From: Gluconobacter sp. Dm-62
GTDB taxonomy: Bacteria; Pseudomonadota; Alphaproteobacteria; Acetobacterales; Acetobacteraceae
Direction of reading: 5' to 3'
Length of the DNA: 64,000 bases
NCBI RefSeq assembly: GCF_018256155.1
Contig: NZ_JAERLY010000005.1
Location: forward strand, 1-64,000
The notes beneath the pieces are model-generated. The model was given only the letters and a program-made list of their open reading frames with translations, did not search any database and was not told the DNA's origin. Both the position numbers and the translations under genes were made by a program. Every line of letters starts with the position of its first letter. Within the stretch, counting starts at the first letter, position 1. Positions 38,855 through 47,162 of this stretch are shown here, piece after piece.

Positions 38855-39751
38855 TCACTTAGCGGGCACGTCGTCCTGATGAAATGATTCACTTACCGGA
38901 GTTGAACGTTTTTCACACCGGAACCACTCAGCTAGACCTGCAAGGAGGTTCTGCATGTTTTTCCGAGTTTTCTCGAAGTCGCTTCCAGGCTGAAGTGTCG
39001 CTGTATTCAGGTAAAGGGAACGGCAGATTTCCATCTGAATGGCATGGATATTCTGGTCCGGTCGTCCATAATACTGTGTAATGTATCCCCCCGAGTAAGG
39101 AATATTCCGCCGGACCGAATATCCTCCGCTCTCCAGTAGGCTCTCTACCCTCTCTGTGACTTCTGGCGCACAACTTTTGCCATGCACATCCCCTAGAACG
39201 ATATCGGAGGGCCGTGTGTAGGGCAATTTCGGCATGGAATGGGCTTCCAGAAGAACCGCATATCCAAAACGCGCCCCCATCTCAGATAATAACGCAGCAA
39301 GAGCCTCATGGTAGGGAAGCCATGCAGTTGCAATCCGCTCTCTTATTTCCGAAAGGTTTAAAGAATGCCCGTAAATCTGACGACCCTGTGAGACGTAGCG
39401 CGGAATAACTCCAAAACCAGCCTTCACCTTGGCGGTCAGAAGTACTTCATCTTCCGGTGGTGCTGGATCAAACATTCCTGGATCCACCTCGCGCCAGTCT
39501 CGATTCACGTCACACCAGACACGGGGAAACTCCGCGCTCAGCAAGGTGGCGCCAAAGTCAGGCGCGTCTCCAAGCAACCGATCCATGAAGCGATCCTCAC
39601 TCTGCTGCAGTTCATGAGAGGAAAGCACTGCGCTGCTAAGGAAATCCGAGGGATAATGACGCCCTGAGTGCGGGGACGAAACGAGGAGAGGAATGGCAGA
39701 ATTCCGGGGCCGGTCCACTCTGAAAGACGTCAGTGGCAAAGAAGATCGCAT
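38855..39751 (-). CDS. N-formylglutamate amidohydrolase family protein
   Basis: 298-residue metal-dependent amidohydrolase that would release formate and glutamate from N-formylglutamate. SPHSGRHYP (about 26-34), DRFMDRLLGDAP, WCDVNRDWREVDPGMF, LLEAHSMP (about 168-175) and QMEICRSLYLN are conserved. No other histidine-degradation genes are near, so a role in a hut pathway is not supported by context. It ends immediately after the LtrA gene in the same orientation and lies 75 bp from tRNA-Val. Confidence 0.85.
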   Translation of the reverse strand: MRSSLPLTSFRVDRPRNSAIPLLVSSPHSGRHYPSDFLSSAVLSSHELQQSEDRFMDRLLGDAPDFGATLLSAEFPRVWCDVNRDWREVDPGMFDPAPPEDEVLLTAKVKAGFGVIPRYVSQGRQIYGHSLNLSEIRERIATAWLPYHEALAALLSEMGARFGYAVLLEAHSMPKLPYTRPSDIVLGDVHGKSCAPEVTERVESLLESGGYSVRRNIPYSGGYITQYYGRPDQNIHAIQMEICRSLYLNTATLQPGSDFEKTRKNMQNLLAGLAEWFRCEKRSTPVSESFHQDDVPAK

Positions 39752-39826
39752 ATTTTTTTCATATTTCGCCCCACAGGGGGTTGCAAGGTTTTCCGGGTAA
39801 AGCTAGAAACCGCCTCACCGGACCGG

Positions 39827-39901
39827 GGGCGCATAGCTCAGCGGTAGAGCACTACCTTGACATGGTAGGGGTCACAGGTTCAATCCCTGTTGCGCCCACC
39901 A
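39827..39901 (+). tRNA. tRNA-Val(GAC)
   Basis: 75-nt cloverleaf with encoded CCA: acceptor GGGCGCA/TGCGCCC, D arm GCTC-AGCGGTA-GAGC, anticodon stem CTACC/GGTAG with loop TTGACAT giving anticodon GAC, and T arm ACAGG-TTCAATC-CCTGT. Its 3' half forms the left copy of the 56-bp direct repeat bounding the genomic island; the tRNA is intact because the integrated copy restores the 3' end. Confidence 0.97.
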
Positions 39902-39912
39902 CTCGGTCCGGC
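39857..39912 (+). repeat. Left attachment repeat (att core, 56 bp)
   Basis: Covers the tRNA-Val 3' half from the anticodon loop (TTGACATGG) through CCA and 11 bp of downstream sequence. Identical to 56215-56270. This is the expected crossover region of the integrase at 39982-41076. Confidence 0.92.
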
Positions 39913-39970
39913 AGAAAACCAACGGTTTTCTGAGGCTTATGCATTGGACTGCCATCCTTTGCTGTTAAGT

Positions 39971-39991
39971 CTAATACGCTACTAGCACGCA
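39971..39991. repeat. Candidate integrase arm site, left
   Basis: Contains TACGCTACT and GCACGCA; matches 56109-56129 at 19 of 21 positions in the same orientation. It overlaps the integrase stop codon region, 59 bp from the att core. Confidence 0.45.
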
Positions 39992-41076
39992 AATTGAGAT
40001 TTTACCATTGATCGGGCTGCCACCCGGTCAATGGTGCTTGCGACCTCGTCAATAGCCTGTTTGGCATTCGCGAGAAAGTCTGGACGTACGTGTACGTAAC
40101 GACCCGTCGTCCTGAGATTCGGCATGGCGTGCCCCATTAGGGAAGCGACCTCAATTTCAGGGACACCACGGGTGATAAGCTCGGTCGCCATCGTATGGCG
40201 AACCGTGTAAGGTACAATCTCTTGCGAAAGGCATGCGGCTTCGCGCGCAGCTCGCCATGCGCCATTAATCTTAAGTATCGGTTTGCTCTTATATGTTATG
40301 AGATGACCAATCGGCACATCTTCAATCCATGACTTCAAAAAATTAGGGATTGGAATGCGCGGGCGTCTCTTCTTGGTTTGCATACGTCCTGTAGGATTGA
40401 GGTCTATGACACCATGACGCAAATCACACTGCTCACGCGTGAGCTGTAAGAGAGCCTCCGGACGAGACGCAGTTCCAATAAGAAGCGCGAGAAACATGCG
40501 GAGATGCGGTGGCATATCTACCTCCCAAAGACGAGCCATCTCTTCAATCGTCATTATTCGTTCGCGTCCACTACCTTCGGGAGGCAACACAATCGGAATT
40601 TGACGGTCAATTTCGCCATTCTTCCAAGCCCAATTCACCCCCGCAGCAGCGATACCCATGACACGTCGCGTGTAGCCAGCAGAATACCCTTTTCTGCGCA
40701 AACATGTCGCAATCCTACGCTGCTCAGCCACGGTATAGCTAGCAACAGACGCGCCTGGGTCCACATGGTCGAGCATAAGCTCCAATGCCCGTCTATTGGG
40801 GCCTGCACTTCGCGTTTTCTCACTATGATTTTTGAAATAACGCATAAAAACCGAAGCTAAACTCACCTCAGATGTTGGTTCATTCTTCCTCTTCGCGTTT
40901 CCTGTCACATATTCTGCAAGCTTTAGCTGCGCTTCTTGAAAAACATCTGTGCCAAGAGATGCTCGTTTTGTTTGTCTGGTTTTCGAATCATACCAGCAGG
41001 CACACCATGCCTTTGAGTTAGGGCGTTTTCCGAGAAAGAATTGCCCAATTCGGAAGACGGTATCAGCCTCGGGCAT
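39982..41076 (-). CDS. Tyrosine recombinase integrase
   Basis: 364-residue phage-type integrase expected to insert and excise the island at tRNA-Val. The catalytic domain shows the first Arg in GTASRPEALLQLTREQ (about 200-215), VRHTMATELITRG (His-Thr box with Arg) and the terminal GHAMPNLRTTGRYVHVRP with nucleophile Tyr (about 334). An N-terminal arm-binding and core-binding region precedes it. It sits 81 bp inside the tRNA, the standard position, reading toward the att core. Its start codon lies within the end of the excisionase-like gene. Confidence 0.93.
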   Translation of the reverse strand: MPEADTVFRIGQFFLGKRPNSKAWCACWYDSKTRQTKRASLGTDVFQEAQLKLAEYVTGNAKRKNEPTSEVSLASVFMRYFKNHSEKTRSAGPNRRALELMLDHVDPGASVASYTVAEQRRIATCLRRKGYSAGYTRRVMGIAAAGVNWAWKNGEIDRQIPIVLPPEGSGRERIMTIEEMARLWEVDMPPHLRMFLALLIGTASRPEALLQLTREQCDLRHGVIDLNPTGRMQTKKRRPRIPIPNFLKSWIEDVPIGHLITYKSKPILKINGAWRAAREAACLSQEIVPYTVRHTMATELITRGVPEIEVASLMGHAMPNLRTTGRYVHVRPDFLANAKQAIDEVASTIDRVAARSMVKSQFAC

Positions 41077-41249
41077 CTTTCATTCCTTGCAAGATAATCC
41101 GTTAGATGAACTTCAGAATAACGTACACGGGCGCGAATTTTTAGATAGCCGATCCGGCCTTCATGCCTCTCACGTCGCAGAGTAATGGTAGAGACGCCTA
41201 GACGAGATGCTGCCTCACTTTCTGTAAACAAAAGATAACTCGGCATCAT
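40923..41249 (-). CDS. Excisionase-like helix-turn-helix protein
   Basis: 108-residue protein whose first 56 residues form a MerR/excisionase-type winged helix: LLFTESEAASRLGVSTITLRRERHEGRIGYLKIRARVRYSEVHLTDYLARNE. Proteins of this type next to an integrase direct excision or regulate it. The rest of the frame overlaps the integrase gene by 154 bp in another phase, and no domain is visible there. The start overlaps the stop of the 41246 gene (ATGA), so the two are coupled. Confidence 0.75.
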   Translation of the reverse strand: MMPSYLLFTESEAASRLGVSTITLRRERHEGRIGYLKIRARVRYSEVHLTDYLARNERCPRLIPSSELGNSFSENALTQRHGVPAGMIRKPDKQNEHLLAQMFFKKRS

Positions 41250-41518
41250 TCGAGGTTTACTCGTAACACCGTCTCTAAAAGCTTTGCTTCTTTGCCCAGC
41301 TCTTTTTGAAGAACGCGCCTTGCTCGTTCGCGAAAAACTTGCAGCGACATAGAGAAGACTTCACCATAGCATTCCAAGAATGCCTCATGGATGGACTCAT
41401 AAGACCATTCTTCTTCACGCAAGCGTCGTAATTCATTGGCGTGACGCACAAGAAGCGATCGGGAAGCACGCGCACCTTTCGGAATAGGTAGATCTGGATT
41501 TTTCTTAAGAACACACAT
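41246..41518 (-). CDS. Small island protein of unknown function
   Basis: 90-residue basic/acidic helical protein. Residues 15-85 (LLVRHANELRRLREEEWSYESIHEAFLECYGEVFSMSLQVFRERARRVLQKEL) look like a small helical DNA-binding or relaxosome accessory domain, similar in style to short proteins seen beside integrases and mobilisation genes in Alphaproteobacteria. Coupled (ATGA) to the excisionase-like gene. No family assigned. Confidence 0.6.
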   Translation of the reverse strand: MCVLKKNPDLPIPKGARASRSLLVRHANELRRLREEEWSYESIHEAFLECYGEVFSMSLQVFRERARRVLQKELGKEAKLLETVLRVNLE

Positions 41519-42065
41519 CTCGTTTCTATTTCCTATAAGATGTAATCCGCATAACGAGATAATACGTTATAGTTAGTTTTTAATCGTGTAAAGTATATAT
41601 TATTTATTTACTTAAAGAATACTTCCCTTCTTCCCTTCTTCCCTTCTTCCCTTCTTCCCTCATCGTCAGGAGATAATACGCTGCGATCCTGCCCGGGAGA
41701 TGACTTAATCGTGCCTCCATTATGGATCTCGGGGGTCATGATTCTCCGGAAAGAGGTTTAGCAAAGGCTACTCGTCTTGTTTGCCAAAAGCAGGCTAACG
41801 CAAGCGGCTTTCTGTAGCAGCCATGGTTTCAGCTCCAGCGGCTGATCAGGGGGGTGAACGGAAGGTCCGTCTTTCAGCGCCCAGACGATGTTTCCTGCCG
41901 TTCATTCAATGCGTGTGGCGGCCGCTGTGCGCCCATTCCGGTCATTGAATGGTTCTCCCCGTCTGCTTGGAGGCGGACATTCGCTATGGTTCGCGAGGAG
42001 AGATAAGATTTATAATAAGGGACGCATGCCAGACTTTGTTAAGTTATCACAATCCGAGAAGAACA
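41519..42065. other. Intergenic region with polypyrimidine repeat
   Basis: 547 bp with no convincing gene. Includes an AT-rich promoter-like zone (41530-41620), the tandem repeat at 41622-41660 and then GC-richer sequence without recognisable features up to the HEPN-like gene; an open frame starting at 41888 lacks any protein-like character. Confidence 0.5.
41622..41660. repeat. Tandem 8-bp repeat (CTTCCCTT)
   Basis: Nearly five uninterrupted copies of an 8-bp polypyrimidine unit. It lies about 100 bp upstream of the excisionase-like operon start on the opposite side from coding sequence. Such tracts are prone to slippage and can form triplex DNA. Confidence 0.9.
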
Positions 42066-43439
42066 ATGAATCCATCTACTGAGGCGCGAAAGCGGGATCT
42101 GGTTAAAAGTGCATTACAAAATTTTATTATAACGCCTGTACCTGACGCCATGCTTGTCAATGACCAAGCGCAGCAGTGGCTAAAAAAGTACGAAATTGCC
42201 TTTGCAATGGATTGGCTTCCTACCGGAGAAGCACGCGGCTTTAAGCAAAGCGGCGTCAACGCACTCATTGAATTAACATCGATTCTGAGGAAGGAAGAAC
42301 CGACTTACCGACGCGGTACGAGACCCGAAAGACTCGCAGTTCACGTCGCACATTCGATTGTCGCTGTCTTTAAGAATTGCCTCGCCTCGATACCGACGCC
42401 AGATAACATCGTGGCTATTGAAAAGGAGGTAAGGCAGTCCTTTGCTGCCAAAGCCGTCACCTGTACGCATTGTATTCCATGCCGAATTATCCCTGAGCAC
42501 GCATCCTCATTCTCTGTCGGACCGGTAGAATTTTACAGCCAGGAAGACCTGATCAAGCGCGAGAACATTTCCAAAGGTAATCCTCTCAAAGAAATGTCCT
42601 ACGGACCGCTATTAGAATTCATGCAAAGTCAATCTGCCTATTGGGTTGCCGATGTAACTGTCGATGGCTTCGACGATGTATCTGGGTTGGAACGGGCCAA
42701 TATTGCCATCGACCTTGCTCTCATTGCTGTCCAGATAGCGATCCCTCCCTATTATTCTCGCTGTATGGCTCGCCTTACGGATCGGACATTGCCAAGCACA
42801 ATAGGCAGCGTCACGAAGGTTGGCGGCAACGCCCGTTTTGGTTCGCAACGGTGCGATCCGGGACTTGGCTTTTCTGCAGGCGCATTTGATCAATTTCTAT
42901 CGAGATCGGCGCCTATACTGGTATCGATTGGGAACCGCGTCAGAGGCTTCATCACTGACAACGCTGTGTTGCCCAAGCTGGATCAGAGCTGGAGCGATGC
43001 CGCCTACTGGCTCCATGAAGGGCTTACGGAGCCTCTCGACACCGTGGCAGTTACAAAGCTGGAGACCGCAATAGAAGTGCTTCTTTCGGCCGCGAGTTCT
43101 AAAAATAGCGGCTCTCGTCTCGAAGATGCATTTTCATCTTTCTATGGCCTTTCGCCTGAATGCTCCTATCCGTCTGGAAGCAACCGGAAGGTGAAACACG
43201 TTGTGAAGGCGATCGTAGAAAGCCGGTCACGGATACTTCACGGCACCCTATCGACGCTCACAGCGGACTCCCTGGCTACTGACAATCACGGCGGGAGACG
43301 TATGCTTGAGTTTTTGTGTATGGACCTGCTTGCGGCTTTTTCATTGAAACTGGACGCTTACGCGTTAATCACAGCCCCAAAAGACGACATAAAGGATTTC
43401 CTGCAATTCGTCTCGGCGGAGCGAAAGCCCGCTACATGA
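42066..43439 (+). CDS. Hypothetical protein with C-terminal HEPN-like motif
   Basis: 457-residue soluble protein of unrecognised overall family. The C-terminal 120 residues are predicted helical and contain the motif R-X4-H in SRSRILHGTLSTL (about 392-397), in a context (LETAIEVLLSA ... FSSFYG ... VKAIVESRSRILHG ... LDLLAAFSLKLDAY) that resembles ApeA-type HEPN RNase domains. A CTHCIPCRI segment near residue 136 may bind metal. HEPN proteins on islands often act as abortive-infection RNases or toxins. The ATG at 42066 follows a GAGAAG site; the open frame upstream is not protein-like. GC content lower than the R-M block. Function is inferred only. Confidence 0.6.
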   Translation: MNPSTEARKRDLVKSALQNFIITPVPDAMLVNDQAQQWLKKYEIAFAMDWLPTGEARGFKQSGVNALIELTSILRKEEPTYRRGTRPERLAVHVAHSIVAVFKNCLASIPTPDNIVAIEKEVRQSFAAKAVTCTHCIPCRIIPEHASSFSVGPVEFYSQEDLIKRENISKGNPLKEMSYGPLLEFMQSQSAYWVADVTVDGFDDVSGLERANIAIDLALIAVQIAIPPYYSRCMARLTDRTLPSTIGSVTKVGGNARFGSQRCDPGLGFSAGAFDQFLSRSAPILVSIGNRVRGFITDNAVLPKLDQSWSDAAYWLHEGLTEPLDTVAVTKLETAIEVLLSAASSKNSGSRLEDAFSSFYGLSPECSYPSGSNRKVKHVVKAIVESRSRILHGTLSTLTADSLATDNHGGRRMLEFLCMDLLAAFSLKLDAYALITAPKDDIKDFLQFVSAERKPAT

Positions 43440-43671
43440 CCAGCGTCTGCTTTGCAGGCTTCGTGTTACAAACCCGTCATTCCGTTTACGGCCCCTTGCT
43501 CGCGAGAGGTTGTGGTGGTCATGTCCGCTATCGGGGCGGCTCATAGAGGCCACGAATGACCGGGGTGAGGCGGAAGCAGCCGTCAATTATGCAATCCTCG
43601 AACACTTACCTTCTTGAAAAATTCGCTTCCTTGCGAAAGGTAGCGATAGACAATTATCTTCTTTTCTACCG
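43440..43671. other. Short non-coding gap
   Basis: 232 bp between the HEPN-like gene and the convergent VirB5-like pair. No terminator, repeat or gene is evident. Confidence 0.4.
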
Positions 43672-44121
43672 CTATCTGTTCCCGAATGGCAGAAGCGGCG
43701 GCATCCCGCCCTTTTCCTCTATCAGCCTGCTCAGATAGCTGACATTACCTTGCTGCATGTCTGCGGTAAGTTCACCAGGCAAAGGATGCTCATAACCGTT
43801 CAAACGGCGTGCCTGGCTGTACGTCCGGTTGATAGATCGTATCTCTTGGTCAAGCCCCTGAACGCTCTCTCCACCAAATCGCCGACGCACATAGGGCATC
43901 GTGCCTGGCACAAGTCCCTTTGCCGTGTAGGTTGCCTGGAGCTGCTCTTGGCACTGAAACTTGCGTGTTAGCGTCATGTGCCGGCATTGCTTCTGCTCAT
44001 CGGCTTTTATGGCGGCCTGCGTCGCCCGCCATTCGGTGTCTATGATTTGTGCATGAGCCGTGTGGGGCTCGCCCACACCCACCCCGGCCATCACTGTAGC
44101 CAACAATAGAGCCTGTCTCAT
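43672..44121 (-). CDS. Exported protein accompanying VirB5-like gene
   Basis: 149-residue protein with a signal peptide (MRQALLLATVMAGVGVGEPHTAHA) and a helical, Cys-pair-containing body (KQCRHMTLTRKFQCQEQL). No family recognised. It starts one base after the VirB5-like stop (TGA-C-ATG) and is clearly the second gene of that pair. In conjugative plasmids small exported proteins follow virB5; a transfer-related role is possible but cannot act without the rest of the system. The longer open frame upstream overlaps VirB5 and is rejected. Confidence 0.6.
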   Translation of the reverse strand: MRQALLLATVMAGVGVGEPHTAHAQIIDTEWRATQAAIKADEQKQCRHMTLTRKFQCQEQLQATYTAKGLVPGTMPYVRRRFGGESVQGLDQEIRSINRTYSQARRLNGYEHPLPGELTADMQQGNVSYLSRLIEEKGGMPPLLPFGNR

Positions 44122-44122
44122 G

Positions 44123-44935
44123 TCAGTCACTCGATGCTTCAAAAGCCTGCACCTTTTGCAGATGCTTGAGGTTCTTTTCAGCAATGTCGTTCTCGATTTC
44201 CAGTTGTCGAATATGCTGTTGAAAAGCCATGTCCGCCATGGTCTGCTGTAACTGCAAGCTGGCGTCGTTCTGATGCAACGCAGTGGACTGCTCGGCCGCG
44301 ATGAGCTGCGTGGACGCCCCCACATCATCATCTCCCAAGTCGGCCAGAGCCTCGTCCTGTCGCTGCATCACCTGGGTCGATGCCTGACGATACTCGTTCA
44401 CTGACGCCAGAGATGCAGCCTCCCGCATGGACTGGTTGGTATCACGGGCCGCCCGATCATATCCGGCATCTGTCGGGCTGTCCGAGGCCAGGCCCATCAG
44501 GCTGGCCGCACCTGCCTGGGAGCTGGTGCTTCCCGGTAGATTGTAGGTTCTGGAAAGAACTTCTCTCGCTGCCTGAGAGAAATTCCCACCAAACCCGTTC
44601 AGTGAATAAAGATCACTCAGGTCATCCGTGACGCTCTCAAGGCGGGAAATATCAGAATCCAGTGATCCACCCCCCAATGAAGCGATATTAGCCAGACCTT
44701 TAGCATTCTGTATTTCTTGCGCCGCCTGCTCTATCTGCTCGTAATACTGCTCTCCCTGCATGTAGTACTGCTGACCTTGTTGCAGGTAGGACTTGGCAGC
44801 TTCGAGATAGCTCAGGTCGGTACTAACTTCGGTCTTTGGATCGGTCACTATGACCTGCGCTTTTGCATCAACGGATATGCTGCACAGCGCAAAAATCGTG
44901 ACTGCCAAAGCACTTTTGAACATGTTTACGGTCAT
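44123..44935 (-). CDS. VirB5/TrbJ-like type IV secretion protein, orphan
   Basis: 270-residue exported protein: signal peptide (TVNMFKSALAVTIFALCSISVDAKA) then a long alpha-helical coiled body with YLEAAKSYLQQGQQYYMQGEQYYEQIEQAAQEIQNAKGL, a glycine/serine loop region around SLGGGSLDSD, and helical repeats to the end, as in VirB5/TrbJ pilus-tip proteins. Start chosen at 44935, nine bases after GGGAG; alternative Met codons lie up to 22 residues upstream. No VirB4, VirB6, VirB8-11 or VirD4 is present in the island, so this is a leftover of a conjugation system or a recruited adhesin/entry-exclusion-like factor. Confidence 0.6.
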   Translation of the reverse strand: MTVNMFKSALAVTIFALCSISVDAKAQVIVTDPKTEVSTDLSYLEAAKSYLQQGQQYYMQGEQYYEQIEQAAQEIQNAKGLANIASLGGGSLDSDISRLESVTDDLSDLYSLNGFGGNFSQAAREVLSRTYNLPGSTSSQAGAASLMGLASDSPTDAGYDRAARDTNQSMREAASLASVNEYRQASTQVMQRQDEALADLGDDDVGASTQLIAAEQSTALHQNDASLQLQQTMADMAFQQHIRQLEIENDIAEKNLKHLQKVQAFEASSD

Positions 44936-45207
44936 ATTTTTTGCACTCCCGCGCATATCCTCAGTCATGTTCATGGCGCGTTTTCTGTGTTCAACCGGCA
45001 TATTTAAGCGGCAATAAAATACTCACTTAAATACACTTTAACTTTGAGAAAACCGCGCACGAACCGTAACACAGAAATTAAAAAATAAGGTAGTGTCAAA
45101 ATACAGATACATGCTTTCAACACCGAACATTAATGTATCGCGATACATTAATAATCCTATACTTGATTCGTGCAACACCCCGACGTGAGTGCGCGGCCAG
45201 GACGTGA

Positions 45208-45305
45208 CAGGCGTTCAGAAACGTTCGTTTTCGTTCAAATACGTTCGATAACCGTCGATTTCGTTCGGATTCCGTCGATAACCGTCGGAAACGTTCGAAT
45301 TTTAT
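45208..45305. repeat. Phased CGTTCG/CCGTCG short repeats, iteron-like
   Basis: About nine copies of CGTTCG or the variant CGTCG spaced mostly 10-11 bp, including ACGTTCG, CGTTCGATAAC and CCGTCGATAAC (the latter twice). The regular one-turn spacing on one face of the helix suggests binding by a protein array, as in plasmid iterons. A palindrome CGAACGGC-AA-GCCGTTCG follows at 45393-45410 using the same core. Confidence 0.6.
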
Positions 45306-45392
45306 ATATATTGTTGATTTATAATGGTATTTTTCAAGGAAACTCACCTATCGCGAGGTGAGTTGTATACTTCATATAAAATAAGCGGAATG

Positions 45393-45410
45393 CGAACGGC
45401 AAGCCGTTCG
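45393..45410. promoter_or_regulatory. Palindrome CGAACGGC-AA-GCCGTTCG
   Basis: Perfect 8-bp arms with two-base centre, containing the CGTTCG unit of the adjacent repeat field in both orientations. This is the arrangement of an iteron-binding Rep autoregulation operator, although no rep gene directly follows. Confidence 0.45.
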
Positions 45411-45870
45411 AATACTTCATAACTTGAACATCCTATAAAAAATTACTTGATGGGCGGAATCAGGGTGAGGCATCCTGCCCTGGCAGGACCTCCACGTCCT
45501 GCATGCGCGTTGATTGACATACGCGGGGCGGCTGGATGCCGACACCCGATCCTCACATAGAAAGCCGCAATGCGTGCCGGTCGCTGGCACACCGAAAGAA
45601 CCGGCGTTCCGGTTCCTGATTCTGGTCGTCGAAATCGTATCCCTCGTGGTCGATCTTCGATGCCCGCCAAGCATCAGGACCGACCCTCGCCATCCTTCCG
45701 GTGCTGCGCCAACAGCACCCCACCAATCCGGCCCCATGAAAGGAGAGGGCCAGGCTGCAAACCACCACCTCAGCACGTCACTTCGTATTGCCGCCCCAGT
45801 CGGGGCACGCCTGCCGTCTAACCATCGGCAAGCAGGGTGCGGCCTAACCAGTCCCACCCGATCTGTTGCT
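45411..45870. other. Region with no supported gene
   Basis: GC-rich, with several overlapping open frames on both strands (for example 45417-45857 minus and 45514-45888 plus), none with family features, signal or ribosome-binding site. Possibly remnants of plasmid genes. Confidence 0.4.
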
Positions 45871-46903
45871 GTAGCCGGATGCCTTTAATCGGGCTCGTCC
45901 GGTTGCAACGGGCGCTCGGGGGTGAAACTCCCCCGTTCGATCCAATCCGATCTTTGACATTTCAAGATGAAGATGGGCGACGCGGACACGGCCACCCCTG
46001 CCGGTTTCGGCAAGGGGTGAGCCTGTCAGATGGGAGAAACGGTATCCAGTCCGTTCTACGGGCGGCAAGGGATTGTCGAACGTGTGCCGCGCAGGTGGGC
46101 GACGGCATGGCGGGAAACCGTCATGGGCCTCAGAGGGGAAACCTGGATGAGGCGGTACCAGGGGGCGCAAGCCACCTGGATCGTTGGATAGCTCAAGCCT
46201 GTAACGGCGTTCAGTAGGACGCTGCGCGGAGAGAAAGTGCGAGTGCCGGGGCCTATAGTGTCCCGGTGGGTAAAATTGGAAACCATGATGTGAGTAAGGG
46301 AGGCGCTTTGGATGTTCGGCCCCCCCAAATTGGCCGTGCCCCGGCACGGTCGAAAGGCTCCGAGAGCCTAGCAATCATGGTGAGATGCTCGCGTACTGCT
46401 CGTTAAAATCCGTCTGAATAACGCGGGAAGGTCTAAGGGCTGCTCGGGGTGGTTCCTGAGCGACAGCCTATGACCGGGAGCGGGCTTAGTAGAGTGAAAA
46501 TCCCCTTCGCGGTTTATCCGAAGCGTTGGGGAGAGGCAGGGATTTCGAGGGTGGTTCCTCGTCCTGTCAAAGTCTCGAAAGGTCCATGCGACAGAGAAGC
46601 AATACAGAGGGTGCCTGGCGGCGCCCGGTGACGATGTTCCTGGTCCTCGTGGGTGGTACCATGATCGACCGGGGGAAAAGGGAATGTTGGTCGCATTCCC
46701 CTTAAAACTGGCAGTTTTCCAACAATCAGCAATAAATGCACATGCAGCAATAAGGAGATAATCTTATGAGGATGTCGAGTTCTGTACGCCGGGTAACCGG
46801 CAAAACCTGCGGTAAAAGAGGACGCCCCTTTCCTGGGGCCTGGGCGTTGCACAGGTAGTCCTTCGGCTGTCCCGTTGGGAACGGCTGACCGGTCAACAGG
46901 TCC
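45871..46903 (+). ncRNA. Probable truncated group II intron (ribozyme domains I-IV start)
   Basis: About 1 kb rich in local hairpins and lacking protein-like frames. Landmarks typical of group II intron domains I-III occur in order: GGGGAAACCTGG, GTGAGTAAGGGAGG (46291), TGACCGGGAGCGGG, GAGTGAAAATCCCC, TCGAAAGGTCCATG and GGTGCCTGGCGGCGCCC, then AAACTGGCAGTTTTCC and an AAGGAG-preceded ATG (46766) where the intron-encoded reverse transcriptase would begin. That frame stops after 30 codons, and no reverse transcriptase or domain V follows, so the element would be 3'-truncated and unable to splice itself. The 5' boundary is not resolved. Based on pattern memory, not on a model search. Confidence 0.5.
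46766..46858 (+). pseudogene. Remnant of intron-encoded protein start
   Basis: A 30-codon frame MRMSSSVRRVTGKTCGKRGR... with a good AAGGAG site 8 bases upstream, ending in TAG. Position and leader fit the start of a group II intron reverse transcriptase/maturase, but nothing of the enzyme remains. Confidence 0.35.
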
Positions 46904-46933
46904 GAGGGAGAAGCATTAATTTGCTTCTCCCTC
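46904..46933. terminator. 11-bp perfect hairpin
   Basis: GAGGGAGAAGC, eight-base loop, GCTTCTCCCTC. It directly follows the intron-like stretch and precedes a gene-free gap up to the first serine recombinase. No T-run follows on the plus strand. Confidence 0.5.
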
Positions 46934-47162
46934 TCCAAGCTTGGCTTGCATAACTTCCAATTTTTCCTCCAAGCTATTTATGCCTCCTACACGGTTGCAC
47001 GACGAGGTTCAGGGAGGCCTCCAACTCTCTGAACCTCACCATTTACACGATGATCGTAAGTGCTTTGTGGACAAGCGAGGAGAGGAGTTACAGCAGCATT
47101 CCATAGCCCTATGCTTCTTAAAGCATTGTAGATGAGAATATTTTTTAGAGTGAGATTTTCGT

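Noticed and set aside
41622-41660. Possible CRISPR array from repeated units
   Set aside because: The units are 8 bp and contiguous with no spacers, and there are no cas genes in the window.
45417-45857. 146-codon minus-strand open frame
   Set aside because: No ribosome-binding site, signal or family feature; overlapping frames on both strands are equally open in this GC-rich stretch.
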